Source of the DNA: an uncultured Veillonella sp.
GTDB taxonomy: Bacteria > Bacillota > Negativicutes > Veillonellales > Veillonellaceae
Direction: 5' to 3'
DNA length: 32,740 nt
Assembly: GCA_900552715.1 (NCBI GenBank)
Contig: USAV01000009.1
Coordinates: forward strand, 1 to 32,740
Below are positions 22,326-30,839 of the stretch, in pieces; within the stretch, counting starts at the first letter, position 1, and each line of letters begins with the position of its first letter. Position numbers and translations under genes: made by a program. Under the pieces are notes generated by a model. The model was given only the letters and a program-made list of their open reading frames with translations, did no database searches and had not been told where the DNA came from.

Positions 22326-23465
22326 TCACTTATGCATCGCATAACGCAAGGCTACAACAGCCATAATCTTAGCGCCCTTAATCGCTTGTGCCAATCCATA
22401 GTCAGAACCAGCTGCACATGTAAACTCTGGCGTATGCGCTTCTAAACCTAATCCAATCTGTAATGTAGGTTGCGCTGTTGGTACTTCATAAGATACATTC
22501 CCTACATCAGTGCTACCATCTGCCTCATCATCAGGCAAGATACGAGGCGCTTCATCAAACTCGGTCATTACCTCTGTAAAGAGATCTAATAACCGTTTAT
22601 CTTGACGCATATCCTTAAAGAGTGGCTCATAGTGATGCATTTCAACTTGAGCACCATAAGAAACTGCAATCTCTTGAGCAGCCTCTTTAATAGCAGGCAA
22701 AATAATACCTTCTAAATCATCTACCGTTCTACCGCGAACAGTCATACGAATTGTCGCCTTAGGAGTTACTACGTTCGGCGCCGTACCAGCTTCGGTAAAG
22801 ATGGCACCTACAATAGCCCCCTTAGGGAATGTTTTCTTTAGCTCTTTGATTCTTTGATATAAATCTACCCCGCAGTCTAACGCATTAATACCAGTGTCAG
22901 TAAGTGAAGCTATATGACAAGACCGCCCGTGGAAGGTAACCTCTAGGGGATGTGTTGCTAATGATGTGCCACCTACCTCATTTTCACCGCCCGGATGAAT
23001 GATAAGTGCCGCCTCATAGCCCTTAAAAAGTCCCGCCTCAGCCATATACACCTTACCACCAATGGTCTCCTCTGCAGGGCAGCCAAAGAATGTCACACCC
23101 CAATCCTGTGGTGCACTTTGACTAAAAGCAACAGCAGCACCTAAACTCATCATAGCGATGAGATTATGACCACAGCCATGCCCTAGTTCAGGTAATGCAT
23201 CATACTCGCCTAAAAAGGCCATTTTATGTGGTGCCTCACAATTATAGTCGCTCCGTAATGCAGTTTGTAACTCTGGCAGATCAGTTAAACCCACTTGAGA
23301 TGTAAAATTATGGTTCTCTAAAAATTGATTAATTACATTAACTGCTTTATGCTCTTCTAACCCCAATTCTGGATTATCGTGTAAATATGAGGAGATATCG
23401 CGCAATTCCTCTGTCATACTATCTATGATGGCACAGGCACGAGCCTCTCGTTCTTGTAATGTCAT
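22326..23465 (-). CDS. M20-family amidohydrolase / peptidase (AbgB-like)
   Basis: Cytosolic zinc hydrolase of amide or peptide bonds. At 379 residues it has LGEYDALPELGHGCGHN with metal-ligand C98 and H100, the PAEET motif with catalytic and bridging Glu (E132, E133), and the dimerisation lid domain (about 175-290). GHGCGHN with LGEYDALP is the pattern of M20D members acting on acyl- or aminobenzoyl-type amino acids, including AbgB and Xaa-Arg dipeptidase relatives. No signal peptide. The exact substrate cannot be read. It follows the LD-carboxypeptidase gene by 63 bases in the same direction. Confidence 0.85.
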   Translation of the reverse strand: MTLQEREARACAIIDSMTEELRDISSYLHDNPELGLEEHKAVNVINQFLENHNFTSQVGLTDLPELQTALRSDYNCEAPHKMAFLGEYDALPELGHGCGHNLIAMMSLGAAVAFSQSAPQDWGVTFFGCPAEETIGGKVYMAEAGLFKGYEAALIIHPGGENEVGGTSLATHPLEVTFHGRSCHIASLTDTGINALDCGVDLYQRIKELKKTFPKGAIVGAIFTEAGTAPNVVTPKATIRMTVRGRTVDDLEGIILPAIKEAAQEIAVSYGAQVEMHHYEPLFKDMRQDKRLLDLFTEVMTEFDEAPRILPDDEADGSTDVGNVSYEVPTAQPTLQIGLGLEAHTPEFTCAAGSDYGLAQAIKGAKIMAVVALRYAMHK

Positions 23466-23528
23466 AACTTCCCTTTTTAATTTCTAATTTATACTATTGA
23501 TTATTTATTCTAACTAAGAAGAATGTGT

Positions 23529-24467
23529 CTATTTCGTATAGGGATGAACAATTATGGTATTTGATATATACCTAAAGTTAATCATCGCTCCTAGTGGTAG
23601 TGTTTGATGCGGCGTTCCATGACCTGTTGGTACATAGCATACAAAAGGTTCTGGTAATTTAGGATCTCGATTATCTTCCATATATCGTAGTGCTTCATAG
23701 CCTAAATCATAATCCCGTTCATCTTCGTCACCTTCGCAATCTGTAAATGTACCGATGACCAGTCCTTTTATGCGACTCAACAAACCACTGAGGCGAAATT
23801 GTTGTAACATGCGATCTAGCTTATACGGTGCTTCCCCTACATCTTCAATGAATAGTAAGGTATCCTCCCAAGATTTCTCCTCTAAAAAATAAGGTGTTCC
23901 GCACAACATTGATAGCATCGTCATATTGCCGCCCTGTAAAATCCCTTCCCCTAGCTCAGTACCAATGGCACCACGCGGCGGTTCAGGTAATGGTTCTATG
24001 ACTTGTAATTTACCTTCTACAGCTACAAATAAAGCATCTATATCTGCCTTACGTTCTTCTTTAAAGTCGACGCCCATCGGCCCGTGATAGGTAATAAGTC
24101 GGCTATATCGATTAATAGCCATATGAAGAGCTGTACAATCACTATACCCTATAAAAGCCTTACGATATTTACGTATGGCCTTATAATCTAACAAATCTAG
24201 ATAACGCATCGTTCCGTAACCACCGCGCAAAGCTAGCACCGCATCACAAGGTGCGGTGGTCATCATATATTGAAACTCTTGGGCTTGCTCCTCTGGTGTA
24301 CCACCATAGAGTCCTTTACGATGTGCACTTTCACCAAAGAGCACATTATAGCCCCTGAGGTTACAAATTTCTTCTATTCTATGTAAATCTTCATTGCTTG
24401 CACTGGCAGGTGCCATAATACCTATGGTCATGCCCGGTGCTAAGCGCTTTGGTTCAATCCAGTTCAT
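23529..24467 (-). CDS. LD-carboxypeptidase, peptidase family S66
   Basis: Serine peptidase that cuts the bond between meso-diaminopimelate and D-Ala in tetrapeptides during murein recycling, or in related members (MccF) detoxifies microcin C-like compounds. The 312-residue protein shows the full triad: S109 in IGYSDCTAL, E208 in LFIEDVGEAP and H283 in PTGHGTPHQTLPLGA. No signal peptide, so it is cytosolic like LdcA. The ATG follows TGAGGACAT. It lies directly downstream of oppA after a terminator, which fits handling of imported peptides. LdcA and MccF cannot be separated from sequence by eye. Confidence 0.9.
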   Translation of the reverse strand: MNWIEPKRLAPGMTIGIMAPASASNEDLHRIEEICNLRGYNVLFGESAHRKGLYGGTPEEQAQEFQYMMTTAPCDAVLALRGGYGTMRYLDLLDYKAIRKYRKAFIGYSDCTALHMAINRYSRLITYHGPMGVDFKEERKADIDALFVAVEGKLQVIEPLPEPPRGAIGTELGEGILQGGNMTMLSMLCGTPYFLEEKSWEDTLLFIEDVGEAPYKLDRMLQQFRLSGLLSRIKGLVIGTFTDCEGDEDERDYDLGYEALRYMEDNRDPKLPEPFVCYVPTGHGTPHQTLPLGAMINFRYISNTIIVHPYTK

Positions 24468-24480
24468 ATGTCCTCATAAA

Positions 24481-24514
24481 ATACAACAAAAGACGTACAC
24501 ATAGTGTACGTCTT
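24481..24514 (-). terminator. Terminator of the opp operon
   Basis: An 11-bp perfect stem (24490-24500 with 24504-24514) with a three-base loop is followed on the minus strand by TTGTTGTATTTT. It begins 10 bases after the oppA stop codon and separates the operon from the LD-carboxypeptidase gene. Confidence 0.8.
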
Positions 24515-24523
24515 AAGTGTATC

Positions 24524-26125
24524 TTATTTGTATGCTTTTTTAAAGTCAACAAGGCCCAATGTAGTCCAGAAATAATTTTGAATACTTCCATTTGTTACAT
24601 ATGGTTGTGTTGTGAAATACAATGGCATTACTAGAGATTCATCAAAAATCATCTGTTCTGCTTTATGCATCAACGCATCCCGTTCAGCCCCATTTGGTGT
24701 CGTACGAATACGAGCGATTAACTCGTTATAATCATCACTATGGTACTGACTATCATTGTCTTCAGCAGAGAATACTTCTAAGAAGTTTTGTGGATCACTG
24801 TAATCCGCAACCCAAGAAGCACGAGCAACTTGGTATTTACCAGCTTCGCGGTCGGCTAAGAATACCTTTGTCTCTTGATTTTGTAAGCGCACATCTGCAC
24901 CAAATGCATTGACCCAAGCATCTTGTACAGCTTCGGCAATCGCTTTATGTAATTCACTTGTATTATACAAAATCGTAATTGGAGGCAATGGATGATTTTT
25001 ATCATAGCCAGCGTTTTTCAAGATTTCTTTAGCTTGTTCTACATCTTCATAAACAAGATAGCTACCCGCTTCACGGAAGTCTTCACGTCCATTACTTTCA
25101 AGCATGCCGTAAGGAACAAAGGCATAGGCCGCCTCTTTACCACCGCGAACAATATTGTTAACGATGTTAGCACGGTTGATAACCATGGAGAAAGCTTTAC
25201 GTACCTCAGGATCTGTGAACGGTTCTGCTTTTACATTGAATACGTAATAATAGTTACCAAGCATAGGTCCAATATGTAATAGACCTGCCTCTTCTAAGCG
25301 TTTTTGGTCCGCTACAGGAGGCTCAACCGTCATATCTGCTTCGCCACCTTCAACCAATGTAAGGCGTGTGCTTTGGGATTCACTAATAGGCCAATTCATT
25401 TTCTCTGTTTTTACAGAATCTGCATCCCAATAGTCAGGATTCTTAATGAAATCCATTTCTCCATTATGCTTCCAGGATAGTAAGCGGTATGGACCATTAG
25501 ATACAAATGTATCTGCATTGGCAGCCCAGTTTTCATGAGCCTCTACAGCTTTTTGACTCACTGGATAATAGCTATGAGAAGCTAGTAATTTTAAGAAATA
25601 CGCTGTTGGATTCTCTAAAGTAACTACTAATGTATTATCATCAGTGGCCTTAACGCCAACATCATCAGCTGTAGTATCACCATTATTAAAGGCTTCGCCA
25701 TTTTTTAATACATATAACATATATGCATTGTCCGCATGGACTTCAGGGTCTAATACGCGTTTCCACGCGTATTCAAAGTCATGAGCCGTCAAAGGCTCTC
25801 CATTAGACCATTTCAAATCAGGTCGTAAATGGAAGGTATACTCGCGACCATCATCAGAAATATCCCAGCTTTTAGCAAGTGCTGCCTCTGGTTCACTTTC
25901 ATCATTTAAACGAACTAAACCGTCAAATAATTGAAGTTGAACTGTATGCTCCGGAGAGGTAGTAGACTTTGCTGGATCCAATGTGGATGGTTCCTGCTCA
26001 ATAACATATCGAATGGTATGCTCATCAATTGGTTGTTCCCCGCGAGGATAACCAAATACAAATAAGAGCACACTCACCCCAAGAGCAAGGACCATGAGTT
26101 TTAACAAATTTCGTTTATCCATCAT
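24524..26125 (-). CDS. oppA: Oligopeptide-binding protein of the opp importer (SBP family 5)
   Basis: Substrate-binding protein that delivers peptides to OppBCDF. The 533-residue protein has the family start EQEPSTLDPAKSTTSPE and the block LKWSNGEPLTAHDFEYAWKRVLDP. The N-terminus has one hydrophobic segment (about 8-25) followed by GYPRGEQ. There is no lipobox cysteine, so it is not a classical lipoprotein; it may be a periplasmic protein with a cleaved signal or stay anchored. It is the last gene of the operon and overlaps the preceding serine-hydrolase gene by four bases (ATGA). Confidence 0.93.
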   Translation of the reverse strand: MMDKRNLLKLMVLALGVSVLLFVFGYPRGEQPIDEHTIRYVIEQEPSTLDPAKSTTSPEHTVQLQLFDGLVRLNDESEPEAALAKSWDISDDGREYTFHLRPDLKWSNGEPLTAHDFEYAWKRVLDPEVHADNAYMLYVLKNGEAFNNGDTTADDVGVKATDDNTLVVTLENPTAYFLKLLASHSYYPVSQKAVEAHENWAANADTFVSNGPYRLLSWKHNGEMDFIKNPDYWDADSVKTEKMNWPISESQSTRLTLVEGGEADMTVEPPVADQKRLEEAGLLHIGPMLGNYYYVFNVKAEPFTDPEVRKAFSMVINRANIVNNIVRGGKEAAYAFVPYGMLESNGREDFREAGSYLVYEDVEQAKEILKNAGYDKNHPLPPITILYNTSELHKAIAEAVQDAWVNAFGADVRLQNQETKVFLADREAGKYQVARASWVADYSDPQNFLEVFSAEDNDSQYHSDDYNELIARIRTTPNGAERDALMHKAEQMIFDESLVMPLYFTTQPYVTNGSIQNYFWTTLGLVDFKKAYK

Positions 26126-26940
26126 GGCAATGCTTCCTCTACAAATTCTTTCATGATACGCCCTACTCGAGCGCCTAACTCTTTACCTCGGTCATTATCG
26201 ATATCGCTCATCAAGAGGATAAAGCAGAAATGACCTCTAAATGTTTCTAATACGCCCCCATCGTGCTCTACACGATCAAGGGATCCTGTTTTATGGTGAA
26301 AGCGGGTATCTTCACCCCAATAAAATGGCAAGATATCACGGAATTGTTGGCGACCTAAAATATTCCACATTTCTCGGCCATAAGCATCTCTATCGCGACA
26401 TTCAAAAATATGTTTATAGAGACGAGCTAACGCCATAGCAGTCATACGATTATCACGGCCTTCGGCGAGAGCTTCAAAGTCCATCATCATGCGATTTAGT
26501 TCTATCTCATCTACGCCTAGCTGTTCTGCACGAGCATTAATATTTTCCATTCCAAGAACTGTAATGAGCAAATTTGTCGCAATATTATCGCTGAGAACCA
26601 TCATAAGACGGCATAACTCAAGATAGGTAAAGCTATGCTTTGCTACTAATTCTTGTAAAGCACCACCACCTTCAACACGAGGTGTTCTAGATAGTGGAAC
26701 TGTGTCATTAAGGTCTAACCGTTCAGTACGAGCTAAATGGAACACATACTCCATGATGAGTACCTTAATCAAACTTGCACTAGAATGTACCGTATTCTCC
26801 CCTTTAGAAGCGATAATAGTCGGTTCCTCTTCATCGTCAAATTGTAGTACTGCATAGGATATATTCCCTTTTGGTGCTAATTCTTTGATAACTGTATCCA
26901 GTTGATGCTCTAAGGACTTGCCAACAAGTAACTTTTCCAT
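26122..26940 (-). CDS. Class A beta-lactamase-fold serine hydrolase without signal peptide
   Basis: A 272-residue penicillin-recognising-fold hydrolase. All four catalytic motifs of class A beta-lactamases are present with about the right spacing: S56-L-I-K59, S117-D-N119, E145-I-E-L-N149 (the omega-loop Glu166/Asn170 pair) and K217-T-G219. Yet the protein starts MEKLLVGKSLEHQLDTVIKE, with no hydrophobic signal. The ATG has GGGAG at a good distance and lies 12 bases after oppF, leaving no room for a leader peptide. It should be cytosolic, so antibiotic resistance is unlikely. Its position between oppF and oppA suggests hydrolysis or modification of an imported peptide or amide. True substrate unknown. 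Confidence 0.85.
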   Translation of the reverse strand: MEKLLVGKSLEHQLDTVIKELAPKGNISYAVLQFDDEEEPTIIASKGENTVHSSASLIKVLIMEYVFHLARTERLDLNDTVPLSRTPRVEGGGALQELVAKHSFTYLELCRLMMVLSDNIATNLLITVLGMENINARAEQLGVDEIELNRMMMDFEALAEGRDNRMTAMALARLYKHIFECRDRDAYGREMWNILGRQQFRDILPFYWGEDTRFHHKTGSLDRVEHDGGVLETFRGHFCFILLMSDIDNDRGKELGARVGRIMKEFVEEALP

Positions 26941-26952
26941 ACTATTCTCCCA

Positions 26953-27900
26953 TTATATGTGCCAGCATGCGATGCGGCGATCTGCCCAATCACGAAGAGG
27001 TGGACGTTCTGCAAAGCAACGCCCCTCTGCTTCTGGACATCGACCACTAAACAAACAACCTTTTGGTGGATTTAGTGGATTTGGTGGGTCCCCTTTAAGC
27101 GGTGCTCCAATTGGAGCATGCGGTATAACAGGACCGTTTAAGGCGGTCAAAGCACGAGTATACGGATGTTGTGGGAATTCGTATAAATCCAACGCTGGAC
27201 CTTCTTCCATAACAGCACCTAAGTACATAACCACCATGCGATGACTAATGTATCGCACCATATTTAAATCATGAGAAATAAAGAGGTACGAAATACCATG
27301 TTGTTCTTGTAATCTCTCAAGCAAGGTCATAATTTGTACTTGAATGGATACATCTAGTGCTGAAATCGGTTCATCACAGATGATACACTGTGGCTGCATA
27401 ATGAGAGCCCGTGCAATACCGATACGTTGACGTTGGCCACCTGACAATTCATGAGCATAACGCTCACCAAAGGACATGTTCAAACCAACTTGATCAAGCA
27501 CTTCTTTTACACGAATAACACGATCGCGAGGTGTATATTTTGGATCTAGCTCCAATGGTTCCTCTAGAATCGCATTAACCGTAAGACGTGGATTAAGAGA
27601 TGCATAAGGGTTTTGGAATACCATTTGCATCACAGGATGAACAGCTTTACGATCCACGTAGGGATCAATTTGGCGCCCATTCATATAAATAGAACCTGAT
27701 GTAGCTTGATGTAAGCCCATCAACGTGTAGCCAAATGTGGATTTACCACAACCTGACTCACCTACGATACCGAGGGTTTCCCCTGGTGATTGATATAGAC
27801 TCACGCCTTGTACAGCGTGTACCGTGTGTTTTGGCTTAAATAAACCACCTGACAGAGTGAACTCTTTAACGAGGTTGTCAGTTTCCCATACGTAACTCAT
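26953..27900 (-). CDS. oppF: Oligopeptide ABC transporter ATPase OppF
   Basis: One of two ATPases powering the peptide importer. The 315-residue protein has Walker A GESGCGKS (47-54), signature LSGGQRQRIGIARAL, Walker B CIICDEPISALD and the H-loop ISHD. The C-terminal oligopeptide-transporter extension is present (HPYTRAL) with a four-cysteine pattern (GCLFSGRCPEAEGRCF then a final Cys), which in some homologues binds an iron-sulfur cluster. Its ATG overlaps the oppD stop (TAATG). Confidence 0.95.
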   Translation of the reverse strand: MSYVWETDNLVKEFTLSGGLFKPKHTVHAVQGVSLYQSPGETLGIVGESGCGKSTFGYTLMGLHQATSGSIYMNGRQIDPYVDRKAVHPVMQMVFQNPYASLNPRLTVNAILEEPLELDPKYTPRDRVIRVKEVLDQVGLNMSFGERYAHELSGGQRQRIGIARALIMQPQCIICDEPISALDVSIQVQIMTLLERLQEQHGISYLFISHDLNMVRYISHRMVVMYLGAVMEEGPALDLYEFPQHPYTRALTALNGPVIPHAPIGAPLKGDPPNPLNPPKGCLFSGRCPEAEGRCFAERPPLRDWADRRIACWHI

Positions 27901-28880
27901 TAAAGTCCCTCCAACTTAGCTAACCAACATGTAAATTGATGATTTTCACCAACATTTGTAACCATAGGAATACGATTACCACAGATACGCATAGCCCACT
28001 TACACCGTGGATTAAATGCACACCCTCGTGGTAAATCAAACAGATCTGGCGGTTGACCTTCAACGGCTTTTAATTCACCATGCCATTTACCTTGTGGTAA
28101 AGCGAGTAACAAGCCCAATGTATACGGATGACGAGGTTCATTAAAGATACCTTCTACCGTAGCAGATTCAACACATTTGCCAGCATACATAACCATAACA
28201 CGATCGCAGATTTGAGCAATAACGCGGAGGTTATGAGAAATAAAGATAATGCCAATACCAGCTTCTACAGCTAAAGTTTGCATAAGGCGCAAGATTTGAG
28301 CCTCTGTTGTAATATCTAGAGCCGTTGTCGGTTCATCACAAATCAAAACCTTTGGACGACCAGCGACAGCCATGGCGATACATACGCGTTGGCGCATACC
28401 ACCGCTCAACTCATGAGGATATTGAGATAATCGTCTTTCCGGTGTTGAAAGGCCCATCTTCTTTAACAAGTCGATGGCGATAGCTCGTTCATCATAATCC
28501 TCACCATATGCATTGGTACGATGGATAACCTCATACATTTGCTCCCCAATCGTCATGATTGGATTCAAAGATGTCATAGGATCTTGGAATACCATGGCAA
28601 CAGTAGTACCGCGCAATTCATTCCAGTCATCTTCAGTGAATTCAAGGCAATCATTGCCATCAATCATAAATGTATCGGCTTTGATTTTTGTTTTACCATA
28701 TGGTAGTAATCCCATTAATGAATTAACTAGCACTGATTTACCACAGCCAGATTCACCAACAATACCTAAAATCTCACCTGGTTGTAAGGAGATATCTTGA
28801 TTGCGAATAACCCGTAAAGGGCCTTGGAAGGTATCGATGGTAATGGACACATTGCGCACATCAACAATTGCGTTATTCAT
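27900..28880 (-). CDS. oppD: Oligopeptide ABC transporter ATPase OppD
   Basis: Second ATPase of the importer, 326 residues. Walker A GESGCGKS (42-49), signature ELSGGMRQRVCIAMAV, Walker B VLICDEPTTALD and H-loop ISHN are visible. The C-terminal extension begins HPYTLGLL and has the cysteine set GCAFNPRCKWAMRIC with a final FTCW, the [4Fe-4S]-type pattern known in some DppD/OppD proteins. It is coupled on both sides: one-base overlaps with oppC and oppF (TAATG). Confidence 0.95.
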   Translation of the reverse strand: MNNAIVDVRNVSITIDTFQGPLRVIRNQDISLQPGEILGIVGESGCGKSVLVNSLMGLLPYGKTKIKADTFMIDGNDCLEFTEDDWNELRGTTVAMVFQDPMTSLNPIMTIGEQMYEVIHRTNAYGEDYDERAIAIDLLKKMGLSTPERRLSQYPHELSGGMRQRVCIAMAVAGRPKVLICDEPTTALDITTEAQILRLMQTLAVEAGIGIIFISHNLRVIAQICDRVMVMYAGKCVESATVEGIFNEPRHPYTLGLLLALPQGKWHGELKAVEGQPPDLFDLPRGCAFNPRCKWAMRICGNRIPMVTNVGENHQFTCWLAKLEGL

Positions 28881-29779
28881 TATCTATCTCCTTCCTTAGG
28901 GTCTAATACATTACGTAAGCCATCACCAAGGAATGCGAAACCAAGCATGGTAACACTAATGGCAACAGCAGGAAAAATCAATTGGAACGGATAAGAGCGC
29001 ATGCTACTAATCCCTTCAGAAGCGAGTACACCCCAGCTCGCCATAGGTGCATTTACACCTAAGCCGATAAAACTAAGGAATGCTTCTGTAAAAATAGCCT
29101 CTGGGATGGCCAATGTCAAAGTAATAATGATTGGACCTACACAGTTTGGCAAAATATGACGCAATAAAATGCGATATTTTGGAATGCCCATCGCTTCAGC
29201 AGCAATGATATATTCTTCGTTTTTAACTTTCAAAATTTGACTACGTACGATACGGGCCATATTCAGCCAGTACGCAATGCCCAATGCTACGAAAATAGAT
29301 GTTAAGCCAGGGCCAAGTACAACCATCAACAAAATTACATACAGTAAAAGTGGAATACCGTACAATACATCTACCAGCCCCATCATGATGCGGTCAACCT
29401 TACCACCAAGGTAACCTGCAATACCGCCATAGGTAACGCCGATAACAAGATTGATAAATGCTGCTACAAAACCGATGGTTAAGGAAATACGAGCACCGTA
29501 CATAACGCGAGTGTAAATGTCGCGACCTAATGTATCGGTACCAAACCAATGACTAAAGCTTGGGCTTTGGTTCGCATCAATCAAGGATTGGTCCGCATAG
29601 GTATACGGCGAAATTAGGGGTCCTAAAATAGCTAATACAATCATCACCAAAATGATGGTTGCCCCTACTACGGCCAAGCGATTCACCTTAAATCTCGCCC
29701 ATTTACTAGGACGTTTTATAAAGCTTGTAATTTCTTCTTGAGGAGTTCGTTCAATAGGTAAAAAATCTTCCTTATTCAT
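28880..29779 (-). CDS. oppC: Oligopeptide ABC transporter permease OppC
   Basis: Inner-membrane permease, 299 residues from the ATG at 29779. That start has AGGAGGGG upstream and overlaps the oppB stop by eight bases (ATGAATAA); the TTG 11 codons further out is rejected. An N-terminal cytoplasmic tail precedes the first membrane segment (about 34-55); five more follow. The ATPase-coupling EAA loop is EYIIAAEAMGIPKYRILLRH. Confidence 0.94.
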   Translation of the reverse strand: MNKEDFLPIERTPQEEITSFIKRPSKWARFKVNRLAVVGATIILVMIVLAILGPLISPYTYADQSLIDANQSPSFSHWFGTDTLGRDIYTRVMYGARISLTIGFVAAFINLVIGVTYGGIAGYLGGKVDRIMMGLVDVLYGIPLLLYVILLMVVLGPGLTSIFVALGIAYWLNMARIVRSQILKVKNEEYIIAAEAMGIPKYRILLRHILPNCVGPIIITLTLAIPEAIFTEAFLSFIGLGVNAPMASWGVLASEGISSMRSYPFQLIFPAVAISVTMLGFAFLGDGLRNVLDPKEGDR

Positions 29780-30704
29780 CTGTCCCCTCCTCTGTCGTAA
29801 CACGTGGATCAATTAATGGATAAATCATATCCACCAAGATATTAAGAAATACTACAAGAGCACTATAGAAAATCGTAATGCCAAGGATAACCGTATAGTC
29901 GCGGTTATAAATAGATGTTACGAAATACTGTCCAAGGCCTGGAATAGCAAAAATCGTTTCTACGATAAAGCTACCTGTCAAAAGGCTGGCAGCCAATGGG
30001 CCCAAATAGGTAATAACTGGCAAAATAGCATTCCCTAACGCATGACGTGTCAAAATAGTCCAAGAACTCAAGCCTTTGGCGCGAGCTGTACGGATGTATT
30101 CTTGTTGGTACACATCAAGCAACCCACTGCGTGTTAAGCGTGCAATGAATGCCATCGGTTGTGCAGCTAATGTCAATACTGGTAGCACCATATAAGATGG
30201 ACCACGCCATAAGGCCACTGGGAACCAGCCTAGTTCAAAGCCCACCACATATACAAGAACGGCACCAATAATAAAGGTAGGCACAGAAATACCAATTGTA
30301 GATAATATAGTTACCGCATAATCAACGATGCCATTAGGGCGCATAGCACTAATAGCACCTGCTGCAATGCCACCTACTACAGCCACCATTAATGATAATA
30401 AGCCGAGCTGTGCAGAAATCGGGAATGCATCGCTGATAATATCGTTTACACTACGGCCTTCATACTTGTATGATGGTCCTAGATCACCAGTAATAACACC
30501 ACCTAAATAATCACCATACTGCTTCCACACAGGATCATCAAGATGATACTTTGCTTCAATACTTGCTTTCACCTGAGGTGGTAATTTCTTCTCAGTTGTA
30601 AAAGGTCCCCCCGGAATTGCATGCATTAATGCAAATGTTACGGTAATGATGACCCATAAGATTATGATTGCGCCACCTAGGCGTCGAAACACATACCTTG
30701 TCAT
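29772..30704 (-). CDS. oppB: Oligopeptide ABC transporter permease OppB
   Basis: Partner permease and first gene of the operon, 310 residues. It starts RYVFRRLGGAIIILWVIITVTFALMH, the standard first membrane segment, followed by the periplasmic loop with IPGGPF, and has the EAA loop EYIRTARAKGLSSWTILTRH. A GTG lies two codons upstream, but GGAGG is nine bases before the ATG at 30704 and only three before the GTG, so the ATG is preferred. Confidence 0.94.
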   Translation of the reverse strand: MTRYVFRRLGGAIIILWVIITVTFALMHAIPGGPFTTEKKLPPQVKASIEAKYHLDDPVWKQYGDYLGGVITGDLGPSYKYEGRSVNDIISDAFPISAQLGLLSLMVAVVGGIAAGAISAMRPNGIVDYAVTILSTIGISVPTFIIGAVLVYVVGFELGWFPVALWRGPSYMVLPVLTLAAQPMAFIARLTRSGLLDVYQQEYIRTARAKGLSSWTILTRHALGNAILPVITYLGPLAASLLTGSFIVETIFAIPGLGQYFVTSIYNRDYTVILGITIFYSALVVFLNILVDMIYPLIDPRVTTEEGTDE

Positions 30705-30738
30705 TGTCACTATCCTCCATAAAAAGTCTATCTGTTTT

Positions 30739-30744
30739 ATTATA
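30739..30744 (-). promoter_or_regulatory. Candidate -10 element of the opp operon
   Basis: TATAAT on the minus strand, 35 bases before the oppB start, in the divergent region shared with pdxY. No good -35 is seen; a small dyad ATGAA-N6-TTCAT lies at 30752-30767 where a regulator or -35 would be. Confidence 0.35.
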
Positions 30745-30783
30745 CTACATTATGAAGTTAATTTCATGAATTACATCATTACA

Positions 30784-30812
30784 TTTACAGAAAGCCCTAC
30801 ATAACGTACAAT
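30784..30812 (+). promoter_or_regulatory. Promoter of pdxY and the DUF805 gene
   Basis: TTTACA (30784-30789), 17 bases and TACAAT (30807-30812) on the plus strand make a good vegetative promoter. The transcript would begin near 30819, about 20 bases before the ATG, just enough for the GGAGG site. Confidence 0.7.
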
Positions 30813-30839
30813 AAAATATATAATATTTTGGAGGTGTCT

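Noticed and set aside
26122..26940. Antibiotic-resistance beta-lactamase
   Set aside because: The catalytic motifs are all there, but without export it would not meet beta-lactams in the periplasm; reported instead as a serine hydrolase of unknown substrate.
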